From Ornithinibacillus halotolerans (GTDB lineage Bacteria; Bacillota; Bacilli; Bacillales; Amphibacillaceae), in contig NZ_BMEY01000003.1 of NCBI RefSeq assembly GCF_014637405.1, positions 182,240-246,239 on the forward strand: a stretch of 64,000 nt of DNA. Direction: 5' to 3'. Of this stretch, positions 15,303 through 24,481 are shown one piece after another. Both the position numbers and the translations under genes were made by a program. Below the pieces are notes generated by a model. It made no database searches. It worked only from the letters and a program-made list of their open reading frames with translations, and had not been told where the DNA came from. How positions within the stretch are numbered: the stretch's first letter is position 1; each line of letters starts with the position of its first letter.

Positions 15303-16814
15303 ATGAATATGGGACCTTTTAAGAAAGTTATTGAAGCTAGTTATTTAACCGCAGACAAAGCATGGAGTTATAGAGCAATTTTGCGGTACTTTTATATTCA
15401 GCATGAACGTATGCGTGAATTTCTATTTCCAGAGGAGATTTATTCCTATTTAAAAGAGTTACAAGGGTTTGAAGGTTATTCAGAAGAACAACTTCATCAA
15501 GACCTAGATCAACTTGTGAAATGGAATAATGTCAATGCACGTCAGGAGATGGGAAGAGCCCATACGATTGAAGAATTTAAGAAGAAACGTTTTCGTTACC
15601 AAAGTACTCCTTATACCATTGAATTTGAACGGATGCTCCAAGAGATGGAAAAAGGGGGAGCTGTTTTTGGAGGCTCATTAGAGAAAAAAGAATTTGAGCG
15701 GTTATATCAAGCATTAGTGGATATTGAATTGATGCTAAAAAACACCCCATTACCAACCCCAGAAGAGTGTGCACAAGCTTGGAATGATGTATTTACATAC
15801 TTTCGATCTATTACTAAGAACACATCTAATTACATTGCTCATATCAATAGTGAGCAGGCGGAAGAACGTATGCAGACTGAAGCATTTTTAGTGTTTAAAG
15901 ATCAGTTTACTACTTACCTTCGTGATTTTATTATTGGCCTTCAACAAACAGCATTGAAAATCCAGCAAATTTTAAAATCAGTTGAAATTACCTCCCTTAG
16001 TCCACTAATTAATCAAGTTATTATTCACCAACAAAATGTTCCTAGATTCGAGGACAATGGATTAAACGAGCAAGAATTATTTGAAGAACAACAGGAAAAA
16101 TGGTTTAGTTTGATGACTTGGTTCCTAGGTAATGAACATCGTGAAAGTGAGTTAGATAGTTTACAAACTCGGACAAATGAACAGATTCGGCGAATTACTA
16201 GAGTTGTTCAGCGACTTGGAGAACGGCATCAATATTTTCGCAGCCGGAAAAAAGATTATTTACATTTGGCAAAGTGGTTTGATTCTTTTGATGATATAAA
16301 GGATGCGCATCAACTGTCAGCAGTTGCCTTCGGAGTTTTCCATACAAGACATTTATTTAGTGACCATGTGCCGACAGATGATATATACACGGATACTTGG
16401 GACGAAAAACCGATTCAGCATGAAACAAAGCCAAGAATAAGGAATTATACTGAAAAAACACGACCAGGTGCAATTGTTAGTCAGCAGAAGAAAAAAGAAG
16501 TGGCCCGGGCTCAATTTTTACAAGAAAAACTATTGGAACAAGAAGCAATTGAGAAATACATGCAAGGAAATGAAATTCGTTTGGAAACACTTCCAATTAT
16601 TGAAACACATGTAAGGAAAATGCTACTAAGTTGGATTGGAAAGGCAATGGCCAAAAAGGACCACACGTTTAAAACAGAACATGGCCGGACTGTAACTGTT
16701 ATAGTTTCGAAAGATAGAAGAATTCAGCTGAAAGCAGAGGATGGCATTATGGAAATGCCTGCTGTCATATTCCGCTTTAGTGGAGAGAGTCCCTCTACAG
16801 CTGATATGAGGTGA
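15303..16814 (+). CDS. jetA: Wadjet protein JetA (TIGR02677/DUF2397 type)
   Basis: 503 aa, mostly helical. First gene of a four-gene block whose sizes and order (about 500, 380, 1380, 430 aa; kleisin-like, small accessory, SMC-like ATPase, Toprim nuclease) match the DUF2397/DUF2398/TIGR02680/DUF2399 version of the Wadjet anti-plasmid system. JetA is the kleisin-like subunit that bridges the JetC ATPase heads. The N-terminal part (YRAILRYFYIQHERMREFLFP) looks like the winged-helix region typical of this family. ATG with AGGTGA 7 bases upstream. Subtype numbering of this variant I leave open. Confidence 0.85.
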   Translation: MNMGPFKKVIEASYLTADKAWSYRAILRYFYIQHERMREFLFPEEIYSYLKELQGFEGYSEEQLHQDLDQLVKWNNVNARQEMGRAHTIEEFKKKRFRYQSTPYTIEFERMLQEMEKGGAVFGGSLEKKEFERLYQALVDIELMLKNTPLPTPEECAQAWNDVFTYFRSITKNTSNYIAHINSEQAEERMQTEAFLVFKDQFTTYLRDFIIGLQQTALKIQQILKSVEITSLSPLINQVIIHQQNVPRFEDNGLNEQELFEEQQEKWFSLMTWFLGNEHRESELDSLQTRTNEQIRRITRVVQRLGERHQYFRSRKKDYLHLAKWFDSFDDIKDAHQLSAVAFGVFHTRHLFSDHVPTDDIYTDTWDEKPIQHETKPRIRNYTEKTRPGAIVSQQKKKEVARAQFLQEKLLEQEAIEKYMQGNEIRLETLPIIETHVRKMLLSWIGKAMAKKDHTFKTEHGRTVTVIVSKDRRIQLKAEDGIMEMPAVIFRFSGESPSTADMR

Positions 16815-16818
16815 TAGA

Positions 16819-17967
16819 ATGGAAGTTTTTGATGAAAAAGCACAAACCGGATTAAGGACTCTTTTGGAAAACTTTTGGATATTACGTTCCAAAGAACCTG
16901 AGGTGTATCAGTTAGTTCGAGAACGAGAAAAAGTTTTGAAACGTTATGTGGAAGAAAAGTTTGGGTTTGAACTGATAGTACACCAACATTTTATTAAATT
17001 AGAAAAAATACCAACAGAACCGAAAAGTTGGATGGGAATTCAGGAATTTCAAGAGCCAAGAGATTACGCGATGTTCTGTTGTGCCCTAGCATTTACAGAA
17101 AATCGTACCGTGGATGAACAATTTTTATTATCCGATATTTGTGAGGATATAAAGGACCTCTATCCAGGGGAATTCCCATTAGACTGGACAAATTATAATC
17201 ATCGAAAATCATTAGTACGTGTCATCAAACAGTTAGAAAAACTAGCAATCTTAAAAACGGTTGAAGGGGAAATTGACCAGTTTGCTATGAATGAGGAACA
17301 AGAAGTATTATATGAAGTTACGGTTTACGCCCGCTATTTTATGCGTTCCTACCCTAAAGATTTATTTGAATATGATTCGATCGATGAAATTCTCGCTAGT
17401 GAATGGGAACGTCATGAAGGAGAGTCTAGGCGAAAACGAGTTTATCGCAAACTGTTTATTTCTCCGGTTGTTTATCGTGAAGGGGAGGATGATCAAGATT
17501 TCGCTTATATCCGAAACTATCGAAACCGCCTCGTAGATGATATTGAAGAGCATACATTGTTCCGAATTGAAATTTTTAAGAATGCTGCAATGCTTGTTTC
17601 TGAAGAGAAAAAGCAAGAGTTAACACTTTTTCCAGATCAAAAGGCCATCATGGATATTGCGTTACATTTTGCCACTTATTTACGGGAAAACAAAGGTATC
17701 TATCAAGCGAATGCACTTGGAAACATTCATCTAACCGAGGTTCAGTTGGAGCAGATAATTCACGAATTGCACACCCAATACGGAGAAGGTTGGAGTAAAC
17801 AATATCGAGAAGGAACAATAAAAAGTACATTAAGAGAATTAGTAGATTTGTTGGAGGATTGGGAGATGCTCGATAGGGAGGCGGTTACGAATCATTACAT
17901 GTTTAAACCACTCATTGGTAGAGTCTCTGGTCATTACCCGAAAAATTTTCAGGAAAAGGAGGATTAA
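16819..17967 (+). CDS. jetB: Wadjet protein JetB (TIGR02678/DUF2398 type)
   Basis: 382 aa. It starts 4 bases after the jetA stop with AGGTGA at the junction, so it is translationally coupled. The family is a two-winged-helix accessory (KITE-like) subunit that binds the kleisin in SMC complexes. Motif-like blocks: REPRDYAMFCCALAFTENRTVDEQFLLSDI in the middle of the N-terminal third (DYxxFxxxLAxxE is typical of DUF2398) and a C-terminal RVSGHYP. It has no catalytic residues that I can see. It functions only as part of JetABC. Confidence 0.85.
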   Translation: MEVFDEKAQTGLRTLLENFWILRSKEPEVYQLVREREKVLKRYVEEKFGFELIVHQHFIKLEKIPTEPKSWMGIQEFQEPRDYAMFCCALAFTENRTVDEQFLLSDICEDIKDLYPGEFPLDWTNYNHRKSLVRVIKQLEKLAILKTVEGEIDQFAMNEEQEVLYEVTVYARYFMRSYPKDLFEYDSIDEILASEWERHEGESRRKRVYRKLFISPVVYREGEDDQDFAYIRNYRNRLVDDIEEHTLFRIEIFKNAAMLVSEEKKQELTLFPDQKAIMDIALHFATYLRENKGIYQANALGNIHLTEVQLEQIIHELHTQYGEGWSKQYREGTIKSTLRELVDLLEDWEMLDREAVTNHYMFKPLIGRVSGHYPKNFQEKED

Positions 17968-17971
17968 ATAA

Positions 17972-20900
17972 ATGAAAAAGTATAATAAATGGAAAATGAA
18001 TCGGGCTGGATTATTGAACTTTTGGTACTATGATGATGAAATTTTTGAGTTCTCGGATGGAAAGCTTCTACTACGGGGAAGTAATGGATCAGGTAAATCT
18101 GTAACCATGCAAAGTATTTTACCTGTTTTATTAGACGGGAAAAAGTCACCTGACCGCTTAGATCCGTTTGGTTCAAAAGCTAGGAAAATGGAAGACTATT
18201 TATTAGGGGAAAAAGATATTGTTAATCGCGACGAACGAACAGGTTATCTTTTTATAGAATATAAACGGGAAGATACAAATCAATATATTACGACTGGAAT
18301 GGGACTGCAAGCACGTAGAAATAAGACGTTAAATGCTTGGTATTTTGTTATTACCGATAATCGTAGAATTGGTAAAGATTTTGCTTTATTTGAAGTGGAA
18401 CGAAATGCAGGAGAAAAACAGCAGATTCCTTTATCACGTATTCAGTTGGAAAATCGAATTGGGTCTGGAGGTTATGTTGTACGGACTCAGACGGAATATA
18501 TGAAATTAGTTAATAAATATATTTTTGGATTTGAAGAGATAGAAGCCTATGAGGACTTGATCAAATTATTAATTCAACTAAGGAGCCCTAAACTTTCAAA
18601 GGATTTCAAACCAACCGTTATTTACGAGATTTTGGAAGCAGCATTACCACCGTTAACAGATGTGGATTTACGACATTTATCCGATACGATTGAGCATATG
18701 GACCAAACGAAACAGCAAGTAGAACAATTAGAACGTGAGCAGGAAGCATTGGTAAAACTGATCAACCGTTATGATGCCTATAACGAATATCGAATGGCAG
18801 ATACAGCCCAAGAATTGATTCAAGTAAAAAGAAAACATACAAAGGAAATAGCGATACTAGATGAGAAAAAGCAAGAGGAAGCAACACTTGCCAAGGAGAT
18901 TCAGGCTTTAGTGAATCGAAATCTAGAATTAGGCCAGGCCATTTCTGTATTAGAACAAAAACAAGCAAGACTACATGGGCATAAAGTATGGAACTTAGAG
19001 AAAGAATTGACCGATGAACAACATAGTTTGGATGAATTGAAGAAAGATGCACAGAAAAAAGATGAACAGCTGACAGATAAGAAACGACAAGAGCTGGATA
19101 CAAAGGAAAGACGGAAGAAAATAGAAGGAGAGATTGTTGCAGATGAGGAACGTATTGCTGACATTCTTATGGATATGCAAAATGATGCAGCGGAATCTTC
19201 TTTCGAACGACATGAATTAAATGTGCAGGATTTTTATCGTAACAAGATAAATGATTTTGATTTCACCGTTTGGAGCAAAGAAGCGGAAAATCACGCAAAA
19301 GTGCTGGACAAGATAAGTGAAGAGCTTCGTACCTATGAAAATTTAAAAGAACGTCTAGTAGAATTTCAAAAAAATATTGCGGATCAACAGCTTGAATTAG
19401 ATCAAATCAAGCAGGAAGAAAAAGACTGGGGAGGGATCTTTGAACGAGATAAGCAGGAGAAATTAAATGAAATACACGCATGGATTGACGAGTATCCATT
19501 TTTCCAAATAGATGAAGCATTGCTACATCAAGTATCACGTTCTATGGATCAATTGTTTGAGCCATATTCTTATGAAGTAGTACGAGCTCCATTTATTCAG
19601 GTAAATAATGAATATAAAATGAGTATTCATGAAAAGATTGCAACAAAGAATAGTAAACTGACTGAGTTAAAATCTAAAATGGTTCAAAAGGAGATCGAGC
19701 TTTCTACTTGGAAACAAAAGCGTGACCCAGAGCCACCAAATCAACAGGAAGCAACAAGAGAGGCGCGTAAATTATTATTACAGAATGGACAGCCATTTGT
19801 CGCTTTTTATGAAGCGGTTGAGTTTCAGGAACATGTGACAGAGGAAGTGAGGAAACGCATCGAAGCGGCCCTTTTAGATTCAGGAGTGCTAGATGCATTA
19901 ATTACAGATCCGTATACGCAAATTAACCATGACCGTGTAATTATACCTCAACCAAATATGATGGCCCATACGCTTGCCGATTATTTAATTCCTGACTTAG
20001 CAGAGGATTCTACTATTTCTCCGGTATTAGTTGATGAGGTCTTACGGAGTATTCTTGTGGATGAAGGGGACACTGGTTCTGGGTTTTCTATTCATGAGGA
20101 TGGAACATATCAAATCGGTTTACTTCATGGGCATGCAGTAGAAGTTGAATCCGTTCGTTTTATTGGTAGAAATGCTAGGAAACGATATCGTGAAGAGCAA
20201 ATCGCAACGATTACAGCAGAAATTGACGAGCTTAAACTGGAAATGGAGTTAGCTAATCAGGAAATAGCTGGGTTTCAAGCAGCTATTCAAGCAGCTGATG
20301 ATGCGACGAAACGTTTCCCAACTGATGAAGATTTACAGGTTGGATTCCAACAAATTAAAGAAAAACGATTCCAAATGGAACAGCTTCGAAAAGAATTACA
20401 AAGGCTTGATAGTCAAGCACAGGAAACATCCAAGAAATTTCAAGATGTAAAACGCTCACTAGATAATCAAACACGTGGCCTAAATATTGCATTTTCTTAT
20501 GAAGCTTATGCTGAAGCAAAAGTCGTCATGAGAAGTTATGAAAAGGCGCTGGGGGAAATTATTACCCTTCATACTAGTTACCTGCTACGTAAAGGAAGCC
20601 TGCTCCAAGCTGAAAATAGGCTAGAGGAATTAATCGAAGAAGTGGATGAGTTACAAGGAGAATTAAATTTGCTTCATGATAAGGTAAGCTTGAAGGAAAA
20701 GAATATCAATGAAATTGAAAAGCAGCTTAAGTTACATGGTGCCGAAGATATTCGTAAGCAAATACAAGAAGTACAATCCTCTTTAACAATCGCAACTAGC
20801 GAACAGAGTAAAAATCAACAACTACTACCTAGAAAGGAAACAAGGCTGGAAACTCTTCAAAATGAAATGAATCAACAGCAACAAAAAATCGCCTTTTTAC

Positions 20901-22114
20901 AAAACTTAAGTGAAGCATGGTCAGAGCTATTTTCTCAAGAGGTGCAGTATGGATTTGTAACCTTACCAGATGAACTGGCTGCTCAAGAATATCCTACTTG
21001 GGTTCATAAAACCTATAAACAACTAGTAAAAGATAGAGATAGTACACAAATTTCTAGCCAATTGACTAGTACATTTTATGAACAGCAGTCCAATCTGATG
21101 GAATATCGTATGTCTGATATTCAGGAATCCCATCCGGAATTTGCTTGGATGGCTGAGGAATGGACCGATGAACAGAACATTCAAATCAATAACTGGAAAC
21201 AGAAGGCTGCCCGGCGTCTAATTCAGTTAGATTTCCAAGGGAAACGTGTAAGTCCTTATTTTGTTCGTGAAAAACTAGAAAAAGATCATTTACGCCAACA
21301 ACATCTCTTGGATGATCAAGACCGCAAATTGTATGAAGAAATATTATTTGATTCAGTAGGAAAAAAACTGCGTAGTCGGATTGGCCGAGCACAGAGTTGG
21401 ACAGATAAGATGGACAAACTAATGACCTCCAGTGATTCATCATCTGGCTTGTCGTTTTCTATTCGCTGGAAACCTCGTACTGCTGAAACAGAGGCAGAGC
21501 TTGATACAAAAGAATTAGTTGATTTATTACGACGCGACGCCCGTTTATTAAAGGACGAAGATATTGATAAAGTCATTGAGCATTTTAGGTCCAAAATTAA
21601 TCGGGCAAAAGAACTTGTTGCACTTAAGGGGGAGGGGAATACATTATTACAGGTTCTAAAGGAAGTATTGGATTATCGAAATTGGTTTTCCTTTGTTCTT
21701 TCCTATAAACGAGAAGGAGAACCAAAACGTGAGTTAACAAACCATGCTTTCTTCCAGTTTAGTGGAGGGGAAAAAGCGATGGCTATGTATATTCCTTTAT
21801 TTACAGCTTGTTACTCACGTTATCAGGAGGCAGATCCAAGTGCACCATATATTATTTCACTAGATGAAGCGTTTGCAGGTGTGGATGAAGATAATATTAG
21901 TGTCATGTTCCGGATTGTTGAGGAACTTGGTTTTGACTACATGATGAATTCCCAAGTTCTATGGGGGGACTATGAAACCATTTCATCTCTTTCTATCTGT
22001 GAAATTGTTCGTCCGAAAAACCAAGACTTTGTGACGGTTATTCGCTATCATTGGGATGGGAATAAGCGCTCGTTACTTGTTGATAATGAACAAACAGAAG
22101 TAGTAGAGGTGTAA
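17972..22114 (+). CDS. jetC: Wadjet protein JetC, SMC/MukB-like ATPase (TIGR02680 type)
   Basis: 1380 aa. N-terminal head with Walker A GSNGSGKS (about residues 36-43), two long coiled-coil stretches (about 240-500 and 720-1020, rich in EELK/QLE heptads) around a hinge-like middle, and a C-terminal head with signature FSGGEKAM (about 1262) and Walker B IISLDEAFAGVD (about 1293). All ATPase motifs are intact. In Wadjet, JetABC extrudes small circular DNA loops so that JetD can cut them. Start ATG at 17972 with AAAGGAGG about 12 bases upstream; 4-base gap after jetB. Codon use looks like the neighbours, with no sign of decay. Confidence 0.93.
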   Translation: MKKYNKWKMNRAGLLNFWYYDDEIFEFSDGKLLLRGSNGSGKSVTMQSILPVLLDGKKSPDRLDPFGSKARKMEDYLLGEKDIVNRDERTGYLFIEYKREDTNQYITTGMGLQARRNKTLNAWYFVITDNRRIGKDFALFEVERNAGEKQQIPLSRIQLENRIGSGGYVVRTQTEYMKLVNKYIFGFEEIEAYEDLIKLLIQLRSPKLSKDFKPTVIYEILEAALPPLTDVDLRHLSDTIEHMDQTKQQVEQLEREQEALVKLINRYDAYNEYRMADTAQELIQVKRKHTKEIAILDEKKQEEATLAKEIQALVNRNLELGQAISVLEQKQARLHGHKVWNLEKELTDEQHSLDELKKDAQKKDEQLTDKKRQELDTKERRKKIEGEIVADEERIADILMDMQNDAAESSFERHELNVQDFYRNKINDFDFTVWSKEAENHAKVLDKISEELRTYENLKERLVEFQKNIADQQLELDQIKQEEKDWGGIFERDKQEKLNEIHAWIDEYPFFQIDEALLHQVSRSMDQLFEPYSYEVVRAPFIQVNNEYKMSIHEKIATKNSKLTELKSKMVQKEIELSTWKQKRDPEPPNQQEATREARKLLLQNGQPFVAFYEAVEFQEHVTEEVRKRIEAALLDSGVLDALITDPYTQINHDRVIIPQPNMMAHTLADYLIPDLAEDSTISPVLVDEVLRSILVDEGDTGSGFSIHEDGTYQIGLLHGHAVEVESVRFIGRNARKRYREEQIATITAEIDELKLEMELANQEIAGFQAAIQAADDATKRFPTDEDLQVGFQQIKEKRFQMEQLRKELQRLDSQAQETSKKFQDVKRSLDNQTRGLNIAFSYEAYAEAKVVMRSYEKALGEIITLHTSYLLRKGSLLQAENRLEELIEEVDELQGELNLLHDKVSLKEKNINEIEKQLKLHGAEDIRKQIQEVQSSLTIATSEQSKNQQLLPRKETRLETLQNEMNQQQQKIAFLQNLSEAWSELFSQEVQYGFVTLPDELAAQEYPTWVHKTYKQLVKDRDSTQISSQLTSTFYEQQSNLMEYRMSDIQESHPEFAWMAEEWTDEQNIQINNWKQKAARRLIQLDFQGKRVSPYFVREKLEKDHLRQQHLLDDQDRKLYEEILFDSVGKKLRSRIGRAQSWTDKMDKLMTSSDSSSGLSFSIRWKPRTAETEAELDTKELVDLLRRDARLLKDEDIDKVIEHFRSKINRAKELVALKGEGNTLLQVLKEVLDYRNWFSFVLSYKREGEPKRELTNHAFFQFSGGEKAMAMYIPLFTACYSRYQEADPSAPYIISLDEAFAGVDEDNISVMFRIVEELGFDYMMNSQVLWGDYETISSLSICEIVRPKNQDFVTVIRYHWDGNKRSLLVDNEQTEVVEV

Positions 22115-22148
22115 AGAATTAGTATTTGTATGGATTGGGGAAATTACA

Positions 22149-23438
22149 GTGGAATTAAAGTTAAAAGAAGCGGTAGCCTTTTTCAAAAGTGAAAAAGCAT
22201 ATCAACAGCTTTTTATCCATATGCGCAAAAAATATGAATCACTTGGCCGGATTGGTGGAACTGTACCAGTTCGGCAATTTTCACACGATGACCTAGAAGT
22301 AATTGGTGGTTTTTTTGGGATGACAGTAGAACAACTGCTATTGAAAAAGTCTATCTCCATTTTGGCTTTTGAAAGTAAGATACAGGAAACACGCTTTGCC
22401 GGGATCACTCTAAAGGATTTATTGGATGCTTTTTATGGAGAGAAAATTATCTCAAAAAAACAATCTGCATTAGAAAAAGAAAATCGATTAAAACAACTTT
22501 TACAGGAATTACAACAATCATATCCTAGTCTCTTCTTTTGGCTAGAACATTTAGAAACTTACTCATCAGATAGTAGATGGATAGTACGATTAGCAATGGA
22601 GGAGCCAGAGCGTTTTCGTAATCTTGTAGAGTTTTTGGATTTAGCAATCTATGGTTTACCGAATGAAGTGGAGCGTTTACCGATGTTTAGTCAACGTATT
22701 ACTGGTGACCCACATGCATTTGATTTGGAGCAAGATTTAGGAAAGGTTTTTTTACATGTGCTAACTGTTCATTCGAAGTCTGGTGAGGAAGCGATTATTG
22801 TTCCATCTGGGACGGAAGAAATAAATGAATTACTACAACGCTATCATATCTACCGGGACGATTTATTAAATTTTGTCACCTGTGCAAATTTATATGCTGA
22901 CCGTTCAGATGGTGAAATTCATCCAGTCTGGAGTGCAGCGGTAGCATGTCATTCGGTACAAATTGTTCCTTTGCGAGAACTTGTCAATTTGAAAAACATT
23001 TATCCGATAAAGGGAAATGACGTCTGGATAGTTGAAAATTCTGGTGTTTGTTCTGCAATACTTGACCAAGTGCCTAATGCTCCAATTATTTGTACAAATG
23101 GGCAATTCAAATTAGCCACATTATTATTGATGGACTTACTAGTGAAACATGGCTGTATCTTACATTATGCTGGAGACTTTGACCCGGAAGGTTTAGGAAT
23201 GGCACAACGAATGGTGAATCGTTATCAAGATAAAGTAAAATTATGGCATATGGATATTATGGCATATCAAAAGAGTAATCCTGTCAAACCATTAACAAAA
23301 GAACGTTTGGAAAAATTAAAAGGTATTTCAGAGGATAATTTAATAAAAGTTGCAAATGAAATGTTAGAGTATGGAAAAGCAGGATATCAGGAAGCGTTAG
23401 TAGAATGGATGTTGACGGATATTAGACAGAAAATTTAA
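22149..23438 (+). CDS. jetD: Wadjet protein JetD, Toprim nuclease (TIGR02679/DUF2399 type)
   Basis: 429 aa from GTG 22149. C-terminal Toprim domain: acidic strand DVWIVENSG (about 290, the catalytic Glu strand) and the metal-binding motif GDFDPEG (about 342-348). The N-terminal DUF3323-like half carries TGDPHAFDL. JetD is the topoisomerase VI-like endonuclease that cleaves plasmid DNA trapped by JetABC. All catalytic acidic residues appear present. It is 34 bases after jetC; no convincing terminator follows. With all four genes whole, the system is probably functional. Confidence 0.9.
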   Translation: MELKLKEAVAFFKSEKAYQQLFIHMRKKYESLGRIGGTVPVRQFSHDDLEVIGGFFGMTVEQLLLKKSISILAFESKIQETRFAGITLKDLLDAFYGEKIISKKQSALEKENRLKQLLQELQQSYPSLFFWLEHLETYSSDSRWIVRLAMEEPERFRNLVEFLDLAIYGLPNEVERLPMFSQRITGDPHAFDLEQDLGKVFLHVLTVHSKSGEEAIIVPSGTEEINELLQRYHIYRDDLLNFVTCANLYADRSDGEIHPVWSAAVACHSVQIVPLRELVNLKNIYPIKGNDVWIVENSGVCSAILDQVPNAPIICTNGQFKLATLLLMDLLVKHGCILHYAGDFDPEGLGMAQRMVNRYQDKVKLWHMDIMAYQKSNPVKPLTKERLEKLKGISEDNLIKVANEMLEYGKAGYQEALVEWMLTDIRQKI

Positions 23439-23705
23439 ATTGTAATTATCCGGAAATAATAGAGTGAATTTATTTTTGGCCATTGATACACACTCCAGTT
23501 AAGAATAAAGTGTTAGAAGTAAAAATAAGCATATATTTTGTAAAATTGAATTTCGACATACTTATACTAATTAGAATATCAAAAATTTCTAAGAGAAATA
23601 TAAAAATTGAGCAACTTTCTCATGTGAACTTCCTTATTTTGCTACATTGTTGTATAAATAGATTCGTGGTAATGTATGAATAATAATAAAAAAAGGGGTG
23701 ATTCC

Positions 23706-23939
23706 ATGGCTGAAATTTCTATGCAAGATGTATTTCAAGCGATTAAAGAATTATCGGCAGATGTAAAAGAAGTTAAAAGCGAAATGAAAGAGCTTAAAAA
23801 TGATGTTCAAAGTATTAAACAAGAAGTCGAAGGTATCAAAGACCATGTCAAACATATCGACACTAAGCTAGATATCTTTACCGAAGACTTAGCTGATGCT
23901 CGGACAGAAGTACGGATTTTAAAGAAAGAAAGAGTGTAA
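23706..23939 (+). CDS. Small coiled-coil protein, 77 aa
   Basis: ATG at 23706 with AAAAAAAGGGGTG 8 bases upstream; an in-frame ATG ten codons earlier (23676) lacks an RBS. Almost entirely a predicted coiled coil: repeating V/I-K-E-x-K heptads (VKEVKSEMKELKNDVQSIKQ), no Cys, no membrane span. Small coiled-coil proteins of this kind recur in Bacillaceae without known function; similar sequences occur as phage or haemolysin-XhlA-like leaders, but this one lacks the C-terminal membrane span of XhlA. It lies 267 bases after jetD and is not clearly part of that operon. Confidence 0.65.
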   Translation: MAEISMQDVFQAIKELSADVKEVKSEMKELKNDVQSIKQEVEGIKDHVKHIDTKLDIFTEDLADARTEVRILKKERV

Positions 23940-24323
23940 GAGTTAAGAGAAAACTCCCTATTAATTAATCTGAATAAAAAACTTAAAATATTATTAAAAA
24001 AACTATTGAATTAGTATGCCAAAACATGCTATATTTTTTTTAGCAAAAAAGGAAAGTAATAGCTTTCATCATTGCATTAAATAATAGAGCATATCCGCTG
24101 AGAATATATTACAAGAAAATGTTTTATTCGGTGATATGTGAATCAAGTTATACATACATTAATCGGGAAAGGACAGAAAGCCTCTTTTAAGAGAGAAAAA
24201 TAGTTGATGGAATTTAGTAATCTTATATATTTTACCGAACAGTACGCACCCAACGGGGAAGGAAAAAGCGTTAAGGCTATCCTTTACCTGGTAGAGAAGG
24301 GTGTATTTTTAATGCCAAAAATT

Positions 24324-24338
24324 ATGACTGACAGTCAT
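24324..24338. promoter_or_regulatory. Perfect palindrome ATGACTG-A-CAGTCAT, TetR-type operator candidate
   Basis: 7-1-7 perfect inverted repeat. TGAC(T)/(A)GTCA half-sites like these are typical of TetR/AcrR-family operators. No TetR gene is present nearby, so it is an orphan operator candidate about 145 bases before potA. Confidence 0.45.
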
Positions 24339-24442
24339 TCTTTGGTAAAAAATTGGATAAAAATGGCGAAAAGTACGTAAAATCTTTCTACTGTATAGTA
24401 ATTCAAGTAGAAGGAAAAAGTAAAAATTACGAGAGAGAATGT

Positions 24443-24455
24443 GGGGACAGTCCCC
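24443..24455. repeat. GGGGACAGTCCCC palindrome upstream of potA
   Basis: A single 13-base unit of the palindrome also seen, paired, at 11470-11499 and 26674-26723. It lies 27 bases before the potA start. Confidence 0.8.
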
Positions 24456-24481
24456 CGAAAGACTATGAGGAGGGATGTAGG

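Larger units (their letters stand above)
23940..24481. other. Gene-poor region upstream of potA
   Basis: No credible protein gene. It contains a weak terminator-like hairpin AGTATG/CATGCT (24013-24030) followed by eight T (24034-24041), the 15-base palindrome at 24324-24338, a 22-codon ORF around that palindrome (ATG 24313) without homology that I recognise, and the GGGGACAGTCCCC unit at 24443-24455. The stretch 24235-24310 can fold into nested hairpins (CACCC/GGGTG around AACG/CGTT) ending in TATTTTTAAT, but matches no riboswitch consensus I know. Confidence 0.45.

Noticed and set aside
23483-23683. 66-codon ORF after jetD
   Set aside because: Composition is Ile/Lys/Asn-rich like translated AT-rich spacer, start without RBS, no domain pattern.
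24235-24310. Possible riboswitch before potA
   Set aside because: It folds into hairpins but I could not match it to any known class (purine, TPP, SAM, c-di-GMP, c-di-AMP, guanidine, fluoride, ZTP were considered). Kept only as an unexplained structured stretch.
24353-24481. 43-codon N-terminal extension of potA
   Set aside because: Runs through the GGGGACAGTCCCC repeat; the TTG at 24482 has AGGAGG at the right distance and matches the family N-terminus.
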